DNA of 15,599 nucleotides, taken from CAXSEF01 sp964236535. Its GTDB lineage: Bacteria; Pseudomonadota; Alphaproteobacteria; Acetobacterales; Acetobacteraceae. A program made the position numbers and the translations under genes. Position 1 is the first letter of the stretch, and each line of letters opens with the position of its first letter. The notes below the pieces were generated by a model. The model was not told the DNA's origin, did no database searches, and saw only the letters and a list, made by a program, of their open reading frames with translations. The DNA lies in contig CAXSEF010000078.1 of the NCBI GenBank assembly GCA_964236535.1, forward strand, positions 1 to 15,599, in the 5' to 3' direction. Shown piece by piece: positions 1-7,748 of the stretch.

Positions 1-66
1 CTGTTCGTCATGGTCGCCGTCGACGCGGCCGGAACGCCGAGGCCGCTCCCGCAGGTGCCGTGTTGA
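1..66 (+). CDS. Acyl-CoA thioesterase, C-terminal end (partial)
   Basis: An open frame enters from the left edge and ends at a TGA (64-66), giving 21 residues. They include VAVDAAGTPRPLPQV. This closely resembles the conserved end of hotdog-fold acyl-CoA thioesterases of the YciA type, where a final strand (F-V-A-V-D) runs into G-x-P-R-P-(L/V)-P. Such enzymes hydrolyse acyl-CoA to free acid and CoA in the cytoplasm. No catalytic residue is visible because only the tail is present, so the call rests on this short match. The next gene lies on the opposite strand and the two are convergent. Confidence 0.55.
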   Translation: MFVMVAVDAAGTPRPLPQVPC

Positions 67-373
67 GGGTCAGGAGGATGCGGGGCAGCACCGGGCAGCC
101 GGTCAGGCATCGGGACGCAGCATCGGCCTGTCGCGCGCGTCCCGGTCAAGCCGAGATCGAGCGCGGCGCGCCATTTCCTGAGCGGGTAGGTGCGGACATC
201 GGGTGTCTTGAACCCACTCGCGGGGGCGTGCCTTGAGAAGTCGGTTGGCGCGCCGCAGCCGATCCCGTCTTCGAAACTGGCGCGAACGCCTGTTCACGCG
301 ACTGCGGCCAGGATCGCATCCATCGTCGGCGAGCCGACGCATGCGAATCCGGATGCATTTCCTTCCGTCATGG
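67..373. other. Intergenic region, no gene recognised
   Basis: This 307-base stretch lies between the convergent thioesterase tail and the DUF418 gene. Several short open frames cross it, but none has recognisable family motifs or a convincing ribosome binding site. The one structural feature is the 8-bp inverted repeat listed separately at 111-144. Confidence 0.5.
111..144. terminator. Hairpin in convergent intergenic space, possible terminator
   Basis: CGGGACGC (111-118) and GCGTCCCG (137-144) are perfect 8-bp inverted arms with an 18-nt loop, 45 nt after the thioesterase stop. No T tract follows on the plus strand and no equivalent A tract precedes it for the minus-strand gene. A classical Rho-independent terminator is therefore only a possibility. 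Confidence 0.25.
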
Positions 374-1723
374 CTAGCGTGGCAACGCTAGCAGCTTCTG
401 CCTTTGCCAATAGGTGAGAGAGCGCCACAGCCACTCCAGCGGTCCGAACTCGAAGACTCGCAGCCACAGCAAGCTGCCAATCAGTTGCACGGCCCAGACA
501 ACAGCCACGATGAAGAAATACTGGTAGTATTCTAGCCTGCCGTACAGAGGATTTGGTCCCCAACGGAACACGGTTTGGCAGATCAGGCTGCTCAGGATGT
601 AGTTGCTGAGCGCCATGCGTCCGACCGTCGCCAGCCCGCGCTGCAACGGCAGCATGATGTTTTCGCGAATGCCCAGGAGAAGAACCGAGGAGGTCGCCAG
701 GACACCCGGTATCTGATGAAGTGAATAGGGAAACGCAAGCCACTTCGTGACGACCGCAGCGCTGAAGCCTGTCAAGGACGCACGATAGAGACCTAGAAGT
801 ACCACCGGGATCGATACTGCATAGCCCAGGATCGCTATCGCGACGTAGGTCGACCTGGACAGGCGCGCGGACAGGAACCCGATCTTGTAGAGGCCCATGC
901 CGGCGATCATGAAGCCCGCCACCTCTAAGATCAGGCCACTTGTGAACAGGAAAGTTAAGAACTCGAGCTGATCGTGTGCATTCTTCGGTTCGGTTTGAAG
1001 ATAGCCGCGTCGGCCCTCGGTACTTTCGGTCGAAGCACGCTGCAGTGTCGTTCTGTCTGCGGCTACTGCCGCGTCTGCCGCTTCTTGCTGCGGCTCGGTC
1101 AAGGGTCGATGTTCGGATCGGGCAGTGGCGGCGGCTTCCTGCAGGGCTGCCGTATGCATTACCTTGGGTGGATCAACGAGCACCAGCCTACTCATGGTGG
1201 TCGCGGTGAACGAGACGACCAAGCCGACAACAATGAGAGATCTAGCAGCGAGATGTCGCAATGGGTAAAGCAACAGGAGCGCAATGATGCCGTACTGAAG
1301 GGTGACATCACCAAACCAGATCAGCGATCCGTGGATCAGGCCGATCAGCAGCAGCCACATGTTGCGACGATGGAAGATGTCGGCGGCACGCTCGGCTCCC
1401 GCGTTATGTGCGACCCGCTCCAGCAGGAGAACGACTCCGGCGCCAAACAGGATGGAGAACAAAGCACGCATCTGTCCTGCCACAAAAAGCGACTGTACCA
1501 CAGTGACAGCGAGATCCAGCCCGGGATGACTGGCAGCCTTCCCTAGCAGCTCAAGTGGGACCCCGTCTAAGATCCCTGTTGGTCCTGCGAAAAACTCGAT
1601 GTTGTTCGCCAGAATTCCAAAGACGGCGACGCCGCGCAGAACGTCGAGCGAAGCTATCCGCTCCTTCTTTCGAGTGGGACCGCTTGATGCTCCCGCTAGT
1701 TCTTCTTCGACCACTTGCGTCAT
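374..1723 (-). CDS. DUF418 / YeiB-type integral membrane protein
   Basis: The 449-residue product is a polytopic inner-membrane protein of the DUF418 family (E. coli YeiB type). The family is of unknown function, sometimes suspected of a transport role. The N-terminal signature RIASLDVLRGVAVFGIL is at about residues 22-38, followed by MRALFSILFGAG at 85-96 and several hydrophobic helices. The conserved C-terminal block has GRMALSNYILSSLI at 368-381 and FEFGPLEWLWRSLTYW at 424-439. A charged, Ala/Glu-rich soluble stretch at about 190-250 separates the two membrane halves. The ATG at 1723 was chosen because it puts the signature at the usual distance from the N terminus; the frame stays open for a further 122 codons upstream, to 2089, with no recognisable domain. 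The preceding SD is weak. By eye the GC content is about 50-62%, well below the lactate permease and ATP-grasp genes, which hints at separate ancestry. Confidence 0.85.
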   Translation of the reverse strand: MTQVVEEELAGASSGPTRKKERIASLDVLRGVAVFGILANNIEFFAGPTGILDGVPLELLGKAASHPGLDLAVTVVQSLFVAGQMRALFSILFGAGVVLLLERVAHNAGAERAADIFHRRNMWLLLIGLIHGSLIWFGDVTLQYGIIALLLLYPLRHLAARSLIVVGLVVSFTATTMSRLVLVDPPKVMHTAALQEAAATARSEHRPLTEPQQEAADAAVAADRTTLQRASTESTEGRRGYLQTEPKNAHDQLEFLTFLFTSGLILEVAGFMIAGMGLYKIGFLSARLSRSTYVAIAILGYAVSIPVVLLGLYRASLTGFSAAVVTKWLAFPYSLHQIPGVLATSSVLLLGIRENIMLPLQRGLATVGRMALSNYILSSLICQTVFRWGPNPLYGRLEYYQYFFIVAVVWAVQLIGSLLWLRVFEFGPLEWLWRSLTYWQRQKLLALPR

Positions 1724-2111
1724 TGAACACAGCTCGCTGCCAGGTCTTGTTGGTATCGGAGGCACAACGCCACAGGCTCGCGGCACGCCGGGCCACGGTA
1801 TATTGGACAACGGCAAGCAACCTGTCCTCGGCCCAATCCAACGAGGAAACCCATGCTCGCCAACATGCCGCAGGAGACGATTCATCCTGCCGTCACTTTG
1901 AGCAGTCTGATCTGCATTGACGAACACGACACCTGCGCCTGTCTGCATGACGAGCGCGACCAACGCAAGACGGTGTGTCACGGACGCGGCGAACAGGCCC
2001 GCGTCGAGGACAGCGGCAGCTTCTGCGAGGTCACGGCAGAACACGGACGGCCGCCACAGCCACCGCAAGGAACCTGCAAGGCCTGACACCAGCAGTCCTG
2101 GGCAGTGACCT
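1724..2111. other. Region upstream of the DUF418 gene, no gene recognised
   Basis: About 390 bases between the DUF418 start and repeat copy A. The minus-strand DUF418 frame is open through most of it, encoding a hydrophobic stretch (LALVALVMQTGAGVVF) that fits neither the family nor anything I recognise. It could be a decayed gene or chance. Plus-strand frames here have no motif support. The DUF418 promoter should lie here, but I see no strong sigma-70 match. Confidence 0.4.
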
Positions 2112-2300
2112 GCAGGCGCAGCAAGGCCGGGCTACCCCTCCGCCCGCATTCCAGTGACCCGGCCGGGTCATCGCAACCTTGCGCGGGCGCACCCGGGTCT
2201 GTGGACGTCGAAAACCCCTTCCTCAAGCACTGGGATTCCAAAGGCTCAGCCAATGGCTGCGTCCAGAGGCGGAGCCTCTGGCCTGAGCTTGCCTGCTGCC
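2112..2300 (+). repeat. Multi-hairpin intergenic repeat, copy A (degenerate)
   Basis: Copy A begins with the GCAGGCGCAGCAAGGC-type head and ends with the hairpin CCAGAGGCGGAGCCTCTGG and a GCTTGCCTGC tail. The CCAAAGGC hairpin is damaged (CCAAAGGCTCAGCCAATGGC) and the middle has diverged. Its orientation matches copies C and D and is opposite to B and E. It lies between the DUF418 gene and the lactate permease gene. Confidence 0.75.
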
Positions 2301-2495
2301 TGACCGCCCCACCCCAGCGCCTGCCAGTCCCGCGAAAGGTCGCCGGCCGTTTGGCCCCATTCTCCACCGCAGGAACCCCGAAGGCTTGCCCCCGGCGGCG
2401 TGCAGAACCCGGGCCTGCGCCCGCCCATGGCCACCCTTGACGATCCCGTGATCGTCCCGCAGACCGGTGCAAAAGCAAAACCGGAAACGCCCTCG

Positions 2496-4097
2496 ATGTT
2501 CCACCAGATCCTGCGCCCGATCGGCGACAGCCTCGGGCTGTCGTTCCTCGTCGCGGTCCTGCCCGTCGTGATCGTTCTGGTCATGCTCGGGGTGCTGCAC
2601 CGCCCGGCGTGGCAGTCCTCGCTCGCCGGCCTGCTCGCCGGCCTGCTGATCGCCGTCCTGGGCTGGCGCTTCCCCGCGGGCCTCGCACTCGACAGCGCGG
2701 CGCTCGGCGGCGTCTTCGCGCTCTGGCCGGTGATGTGGATCGTCGTCAACGCCCTGCTGCTCTACAACATCGCCGTGGTCTCCGGCCGCTTCGACGCCTT
2801 CCGCGACTGGGTGCTCGCCAGCCTGCCCGACGACCGCCGCGTCGTGCTGGTCGTCATCGGCTTCTGCTTCGGCGCCCTGCTCGAAGGCATCTCCGGCTTC
2901 GGCACCCCGGTCGCCATCACCTCGTCGCTGCTGATCCTGGTCGGCTACCCGCCGATCGAGGCGCTGACCTACACCCTGATCTTCAACACCGCCCCGGTGG
3001 CGTTCGGCGCGCTCGGCGTCCCCGTCACCGTGCTCGGCCTGGTGACCAGCCTGCCCGACACGGCGCTCGGCGCCATGATCGGCCGCCAGCTGCCGATCAT
3101 GGCGGTGATCCTGCCGTTCTACGTCATGGCCATGTACGGCGGACGCCGCTCGGTCGCGGCGCTCTGGCCGATGCTGCTGGTCGCCGGCGGCAGCTTCGCG
3201 CTGGCGCAGTTCGCCGCCTCGAACCTCGTCGACTACCGGCTCACCGACGTGCTGTCCTCCCTGGTCTCGCTGATCTGCACCGTGGGCTTCCTGCAGGTCT
3301 GGCGCCCGGCCCCCGACCCCGCCTACGCGATCAACGGCGGGGTGCTGCACGCACCCGGCAAGCTGTCCGGCTGGCAGGGCTGGCTGCCCTGGCTCGTCGT
3401 CTCCGCGACCGTGATCGTCTGGACCCGCTTCAGGCTGTTCACGATCCTCGACCAGAGGTTCGCCTGGCCCGGCCTGAACAACGCCGTCGCCATCACCCTC
3501 TACAAGGACAGGCCGTATGCCGCGGTATGGGACTTCCAGCCGCTCGCCACCGGAACCGCCATCCTGCTCGCCGCCATCGTCACCGCGGCCCTGGTCGGCG
3601 TCGGCCCGCGCACCTTCCTCGCCGCCGCCGGCACGACCCTGCGCCAGACCCGCCTCGCCATCCTCACCGTCGCCCTGATCGTGGCGCTGGCCTTCGTGAT
3701 GAACTACTCGGGCATGACCTACACCCTGGGCGCCGGCGTCGCCTCGGTGGGCCCGCTGTTCCCGCTGGTCTCGCCGTTCCTCGGCTGGGTCGCGGTGTTC
3801 CTCTCCGGCAGCGACACCTCCGGCAACGCGCTGTTCGGCAACCTGCAGGTCGTGGCCGCCAACAACCTCGGCCTCAACCCCCTGCTGTTCGCCGCCACCA
3901 ACTCCTCGGGCGGCGTGATGGGCAAGATGATCTCGCCGCAGAACATCGCCACCGGCGTCTCGGTGACCAACCTGCGCGGCCAGGAAGGCGTCGTCCTCGC
4001 CCGCACCTTCTGGCACAGCGTCGCGCTCACCGTGCTGCTCGGCGTCATCGTCCTGCTGCAGCAGTACGTCGTCCCCGGGGTGATCCCGCACTACTGA
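2496..4097 (+). CDS. lldP: L-lactate permease, LctP/LldP family
   Basis: The 533-residue product is an inner-membrane permease of the LctP family (LldP/GlcA), which import L-lactate, D-lactate or glycolate with protons. The length is normal, with about a dozen hydrophobic helices spread throughout. Family blocks include LLEGISGFGTPVAI at about 129-142, NYSGMT at 403-408, FLSGSDTSGNALFGNLQ at 435-451 and NSSGGVMGKMISPQNIA at 469-485. The ATG at 2496 was chosen because MFHQILRP-G-SLGLSFLVAVLP aligns with the usual N terminus and a GGAAA precedes it. In-frame starts at 2400 and 2427 would add 32 or 23 residues with no family counterpart. No lactate dehydrogenase or glycolate oxidase gene is adjacent, so lactate versus glycolate cannot be decided. 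Repeat copy B begins 14 nt after the stop. Confidence 0.9.
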   Translation: MFHQILRPIGDSLGLSFLVAVLPVVIVLVMLGVLHRPAWQSSLAGLLAGLLIAVLGWRFPAGLALDSAALGGVFALWPVMWIVVNALLLYNIAVVSGRFDAFRDWVLASLPDDRRVVLVVIGFCFGALLEGISGFGTPVAITSSLLILVGYPPIEALTYTLIFNTAPVAFGALGVPVTVLGLVTSLPDTALGAMIGRQLPIMAVILPFYVMAMYGGRRSVAALWPMLLVAGGSFALAQFAASNLVDYRLTDVLSSLVSLICTVGFLQVWRPAPDPAYAINGGVLHAPGKLSGWQGWLPWLVVSATVIVWTRFRLFTILDQRFAWPGLNNAVAITLYKDRPYAAVWDFQPLATGTAILLAAIVTAALVGVGPRTFLAAAGTTLRQTRLAILTVALIVALAFVMNYSGMTYTLGAGVASVGPLFPLVSPFLGWVAVFLSGSDTSGNALFGNLQVVAANNLGLNPLLFAATNSSGGVMGKMISPQNIATGVSVTNLRGQEGVVLARTFWHSVALTVLLGVIVLLQQYVVPGVIPHY

Positions 4098-4110
4098 TCC
4101 CGACCGGCCA

Positions 4111-4257
4111 GGCAGGCAAGGCCAGAGGCTCTGCCTCTGGACTCCGCCAAAGGCCAAACCTTTGGAATCTCTATGCTTAAAAGACGGGTTTCCAAAGGCC
4201 TCAAGGCCTTTGGCGGGTCTGGGCGGAGCCCAGCCTTGCCTCGCCTCCAGGCGCAGC
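4111..4257 (-). repeat. Multi-hairpin intergenic repeat, copy B (near full length)
   Basis: This is the best complete copy. Read on the minus strand it contains, in order, a GCGCCTGGAGGCGAGGCAAGG head, hairpin CTGGGC-TCC-GCCCAG, hairpin CCAAAGGCCT-TG-AGGCCTTTGG, a variable spacer, a CCAAAGG/CCTTTGG hairpin, hairpin CCAGAGGC-AGA-GCCTCTGG, and the tail CCTTGCCTGCCTGGCCGGTC. It begins just after the lactate permease stop and may act as a terminator or mRNA-end stabiliser. The 54 bases 4102-4155 are identical to 15544-15597 in copy E. Confidence 0.85.
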
Positions 4258-4280
4258 GCGCATCTCCGCCGCCGCCCGTT

Positions 4281-4301
4281 GCCGCCGCCGCCGCCGCCGC
4301 C
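4281..4301 (+). repeat. (GCC)7 triplet repeat in operon leader
   Basis: There are seven uninterrupted GCC units, with a shorter impure CCG run just upstream (about 4267-4276). The tract lies between repeat copy B and the GTG start of the ATP-grasp/alpha-E fusion gene. It is 45 nt before that start, so it is probably in the 5' leader. It may be only a product of extreme GC content. Confidence 0.6.
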
Positions 4302-4346
4302 TATCCATGACCGTGCGCCACGCCCGCCCAGGAGCCCCGCCCCCTC

Positions 4347-6713
4347 GTGCACGCAGCCCCCGCCGAGTTCGACGAGATGGTCACCGGCAGCGGCGAGCTG
4401 CGCCCGGCCTGGTCGGCGCTGATCGGCACGCTGCACGCGATGTCCGACGGCGTGTTCGCCGCCCGCACCGCCCGCGTGTCGCGCCGGTTCGCCGAGACCG
4501 GCATCGCCTACCCCGCCGCGGACGGCGCGCCCGCCGGCGGCCCGTCGCGCGCCGCACCCCTGCTGTGCCCGATCCCGATGCTGCTGCCCGGTGCCGAGTG
4601 GGAGGCGCTGGCCGACGGCCTGGCCCAGCGCGCCCGCCTGCTCGGCGCGATCGCCGCCGACCTCTACGGCGAGCGCCGCCTGCTCGCCGAGGGCCGCCTG
4701 CCCGCGGCCCTGGTCTACGCCAACCCGCGCTTCCTGCGGCCCTGCAGCGGCATGGCGCCCGCCGGCGGCACCCACGTGCACACCTACGCCGCCGAGCTGG
4801 TGCGCCTCGCGGACGGGGCGTGGCACGTGGCCGCGGACCGGCTGCAGGCCCCGGGCGGCATCGGCGCCGCCCTGCAGAACCGCGGCGTGCTGGTGCGCAC
4901 CCTGCCGGAGCTGTTCCGCGCCGCGCCGGTGCGCCGGCTCGAGCCGTTCTTCGAGATGTGGCAGGCCCGCCTCGCCGCTCTCGCGCCGCACCGCGCCAGC
5001 GGCGGCCGCGCCCGCGTCGCCCTGCTGACCCCCGGCCAGTTCGCGGCGTCGTTCCTCGAGCACGTGTTCCTGGCCCGCCAGCTCGGCGCCACCCTGGTCG
5101 AGGGCGGCGACCTCACCATGCGCGACGGCCGCGTCCACCTCAAGACGCTGTCGTCGCTGCAGCCGGTCGACGTGCTGCTCCGCTTCATGGACGACGACTT
5201 CACCGACCCGCTGGAGCTGCGCAGCGACTCCATGCTCGGCGTCCCCGGCCTGCTGCAGGCGATCCGCGCCGGCCGGCTCGCGATGGTCAACGCGCCGGGC
5301 GCCAGCGTCGTCGAGACGCCGGCCCTGCGCCCGCTGCTGCCCGCCCTGGCGTCGCACCTGCTGGGCGAGCGCCTGCTGCTGCCCTCCGCCCCCGATCCGC
5401 ATCCCGCCGACCCGGGCGCCGCCCCCGCCCCCCCCTGGCGCCGCTCGGTGGCCCCGGTGTGGACCGAGCAGGGCCTGTCGCCGCGCCCGGTCACGCTGCG
5501 CATGTTCCTGGTCCATGACGGCACGGACTACGTCGCCATGCCCGGCGGCCTCACCGAAAGCTCGCAGCCCGGGCCGCCCGGCGAGCCGGCCGGCCGCCGC
5601 CTGGTCAAGGACACCTGGGTCGGCACCTCGGGCGCCCGTCCCGGCCGCGCGACCGGCGACGAGATGCGCGGCGGCGGCCAGTCGCTGCCCGCCGCCGCGC
5701 GGCTGCGCATCACCCCGGTGCCCGACGACCTGCGCAGCCGCACCGCCGACGACCTGTTCTGGCTCGGCCGCTACGCCGAGCGGCTGGACAACGCCGCCCG
5801 GGTGCTGCGCGCCGCCACGCTGCGCCTCACCAGCGAGAGCGTCGGCCCGGGGGAGGCCACCGAGATCCGCCACATGCTCGCCCTGCTGGTCGAGCTCGGC
5901 CTGGTCGAGCCGTCGCTCGTCGAGATGCTGCCCGACGGCCGCGCCCTGCTCGCCGCCCTGCCGCTCGCCTGGACCGTCGGCTCCCCGCTCGGCGACCTGT
6001 TCGCCTCCGTCGGCCGCATCGCCCAGACCCTGCGCGACCGGCTGTCGAAGGACATGGAGACCGTGGTGCTCGGCCCGCTGCAGCAGGCGCGCGTGCTGCT
6101 CGCCCGGCCGCAGGACGCCGACCGCATGATCCTGGCGCTGGAGACGCTGATCGGGCTGATCGCGGCGTTCGGCGGCATGGTCGGCGAGAACATGACGCAG
6201 AGCAGCGGCTGGCTGTTCCTCGACATCGGCCGGCGCATCGAGCGCGCGCTGTTCGGCAGCGCCATGCTGTCCGAGCTGCTCGACCACACCGAGCGCGAGG
6301 CCGAGGCGCCGCTCGACGTGGCGCTGGAGCTGTCCGACAGCACCATCACCTACCACTCGCGCTACCTGGGCTCGGTGCAGGCCGGGCCGGTCGTCGACCT
6401 GCTGCTGTCCGACCGACGCAACCCGCGCAGCGTCGCCTTCCAGCTCGCCCGCATCGAGGGCCACCTGCACGACCTCGCCCGCACCTTCTCGCGCGCCGAG
6501 GCGCCGGAGGCGGACCTCGCCGCCGCCCTGCTCGACGCGCTGCGCGCCACCCGGATCGACGCGCTTGACGAGCCGGGCGCGCGCGCCGCCCTGCTGCACT
6601 CCCTGGCCGGCACCCGCCAGCGCCTGCACGGCCTGTCGGACCGGCTGACCCGCGCCTACTTCTCGCACACCCGGATGCCGACCGCGATCGGCTACGCCGC
6701 GACCCGCGCATGA
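4347..6713 (+). CDS. Fused circularly permuted ATP-grasp / alpha-E protein with a degenerate ATP-grasp core
   Basis: The 788-residue cytosolic protein joins a circularly permuted type-2 ATP-grasp domain (DUF404/407; about 5-430) to an alpha-E (DUF403) helical domain (about 455-785, opening SRTADDLFWLGRYAER at 464-479). ATP-grasp landmarks include FLEHVFLAR at 236-244, LVEGGDL at 250-256 and MDDDFTDP at 281-288. After LLGERLLLPS (338-347) the chain passes through an Ala/Pro-rich linker (348-366) straight to SVAPVW. The stand-alone paralogue at 7749-9191 has 68 residues there, including HICG, the VVKP lysine and ISQP, so 49 residues are missing in net. The GGGSKDTW motif is also altered, to RRLVKDTW at 417-424. 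The protein probably cannot bind ATP normally; if so it may be structural or regulatory. The start is GTG, with AGGAG at 4330-4334 and 12 nt of spacing. It is the first gene of the four-gene operon. Confidence 0.85.
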   Translation: MHAAPAEFDEMVTGSGELRPAWSALIGTLHAMSDGVFAARTARVSRRFAETGIAYPAADGAPAGGPSRAAPLLCPIPMLLPGAEWEALADGLAQRARLLGAIAADLYGERRLLAEGRLPAALVYANPRFLRPCSGMAPAGGTHVHTYAAELVRLADGAWHVAADRLQAPGGIGAALQNRGVLVRTLPELFRAAPVRRLEPFFEMWQARLAALAPHRASGGRARVALLTPGQFAASFLEHVFLARQLGATLVEGGDLTMRDGRVHLKTLSSLQPVDVLLRFMDDDFTDPLELRSDSMLGVPGLLQAIRAGRLAMVNAPGASVVETPALRPLLPALASHLLGERLLLPSAPDPHPADPGAAPAPPWRRSVAPVWTEQGLSPRPVTLRMFLVHDGTDYVAMPGGLTESSQPGPPGEPAGRRLVKDTWVGTSGARPGRATGDEMRGGGQSLPAAARLRITPVPDDLRSRTADDLFWLGRYAERLDNAARVLRAATLRLTSESVGPGEATEIRHMLALLVELGLVEPSLVEMLPDGRALLAALPLAWTVGSPLGDLFASVGRIAQTLRDRLSKDMETVVLGPLQQARVLLARPQDADRMILALETLIGLIAAFGGMVGENMTQSSGWLFLDIGRRIERALFGSAMLSELLDHTEREAEAPLDVALELSDSTITYHSRYLGSVQAGPVVDLLLSDRRNPRSVAFQLARIEGHLHDLARTFSRAEAPEADLAAALLDALRATRIDALDEPGARAALLHSLAGTRQRLHGLSDRLTRAYFSHTRMPTAIGYAATRA

Positions 6714-6786
6714 CCCGGCCGCCACGCCCGCGCCCGGCCCGCGCCCCGCGCCCGTCCCGCGCCCCGGCCCCGGGCCGCGACCGCCG
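6714..6786 (+). other. Nearly pure G+C intergenic spacer inside the operon
   Basis: The 73 nt between the fusion gene stop and the transglutaminase GTG contain only three A/T bases. They form a low-complexity CCCGCGCC-type run that is C-rich on the mRNA. No clear SD sequence precedes the downstream start apart from CCGCCG. The spacer could affect translation coupling or transcription elongation. Confidence 0.6.
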
Positions 6787-7716
6787 GTGAAGTACCGCGT
6801 GCGCCACCGTTCGCGCTACCGCTACGCCCGCCAGGTGCAGCTGTCCTACCACGCGCTCCATCTGCTGCCCCGCGCCACGCCCTACCAGCAGGTGGTCTCG
6901 GCCAGCATCACCACCGAACCGGCGCCCGCCACGCTGTCGGAGGAACGCGACTACTTCGGCAACGACCTGAGCCTGCTCACCGTCACCGAGCCGCACATGC
7001 AGCTGGTCGTCGACCTCGACGCGGTGGTCGACGTGGCCTTCCCCGCCCCGCCCGCGACCTCGTCGCCCTGGGAACAGGTGCGCGACGCCGTGCGGGGCGG
7101 CGCCGGCGCCGAGCTCGCGGCAGCCGCGGAGTTCGCCTTCCCCTCCGCCCTCGCCACCCCCGACGCGGCGATCGCCGACTACGCCGCCGCCTCCTTCCCG
7201 CCCGGCCGCGCGGTGCTCGACGCGGCGCGCGAACTGACCGGCCGCATCCACCGCGACTTCACCTTCGACGCCGAAGCCACCTCGATCGCCACCCCGCTCG
7301 CGGAGACCATGCGGCTGCGGCGCGGCGTCTGCCAGGACTTCGCCCAGATCCAGATCGCCGGCCTGCGCTCGCTGGGCCTGCCGGCGCGCTACGTCAGCGG
7401 CTACATCCGCAACGACCGCGGTGCCGCGCCACCCGGCCCGCCTGGCGCGGGGCTTGCAGGACCCGGCGCCGGCGCGGGCGGCGACGCCCACGCCGAATTT
7501 GTCGGCGCCGACGCATCGCACGCCTGGGTGTCGGTGTTCTGCCCCGGCTCCGGCTGGGTCGATCTCGACCCGACCAACGACCTCCTGGTGCGCCAGTCCC
7601 ACGTCGTCCTCGCCTGGGGCCGGGACTACCGGGACGTCAGCCCGATCAGCGGGATCCTCGTCGGCGGCGGCGAGCACGCCCTCGATGTCGAGGTCGCCGT
7701 GCTCGCCCTGCCGTGA
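6787..7716 (+). CDS. Transglutaminase-like protein (Bact_transglu_N + transglutaminase core), operon copy
   Basis: The 309-residue protein starts with the N-terminal beta domain typical of bacterial transglutaminase-like proteins (RHRSRYRYARQVQLSYHALHLLPR, about 6-29) and continues into a papain-fold core. The expected triad is visible: Cys182 in RRGVCQDFAQ, His245 in SHAWVSVF and Asp261 in DLDPTND. Members of this family are usually predicted amidases or peptidases rather than cross-linkers; the substrate is unknown. A Gly/Ala/Pro-rich insert at about 211-241 separates the Cys and His segments and is probably a flexible loop. No signal peptide is evident, so it is likely cytosolic. The GTG start at 6787 gives the normal N terminus. 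The stop overlaps a GTG (7713), but the next gene more likely starts at 7749. Its place between the two ATP-grasp genes suggests it trims or releases something they make, which is inference. Confidence 0.88.
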   Translation: MKYRVRHRSRYRYARQVQLSYHALHLLPRATPYQQVVSASITTEPAPATLSEERDYFGNDLSLLTVTEPHMQLVVDLDAVVDVAFPAPPATSSPWEQVRDAVRGGAGAELAAAAEFAFPSALATPDAAIADYAAASFPPGRAVLDAARELTGRIHRDFTFDAEATSIATPLAETMRLRRGVCQDFAQIQIAGLRSLGLPARYVSGYIRNDRGAAPPGPPGAGLAGPGAGAGGDAHAEFVGADASHAWVSVFCPGSGWVDLDPTNDLLVRQSHVVLAWGRDYRDVSPISGILVGGGEHALDVEVAVLALP

Positions 7717-7737
7717 CCACCCAGGGCCGCCTGACCC

Positions 7738-7742
7738 AGGAG
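7738..7742 (+). promoter_or_regulatory. Ribosome binding site that fixes the start of the stand-alone ATP-grasp gene
   Basis: AGGAG lies 6 nt before the ATG at 7749. This favours that start over the in-frame GTG at 7713, which overlaps the upstream stop and would add 12 residues without a family counterpart. Confidence 0.7.
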
Positions 7743-7748
7743 ACGCGA

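Noticed and set aside
2112..2300. Repeat copies considered as a CRISPR array or IS ends
   Set aside because: The copies are kilobases apart, not regularly spaced, with no spacers, no target-site duplications seen and no transposase or cas gene.
4307..5518. ATG-initiated plus-strand frame overlapping the fusion gene
   Set aside because: It is Arg/Pro/Ala-rich with no family motifs, whereas the overlapping frame has clear ATP-grasp and alpha-E motifs.
2223..6725. A 1500-codon open frame on the minus strand, antisense to the lactate permease and the fusion gene
   Set aside because: It is Gln/Gly/Arg/Ala/His-rich low complexity with no domain, mirroring GC-rich codon usage of the real genes on the other strand.
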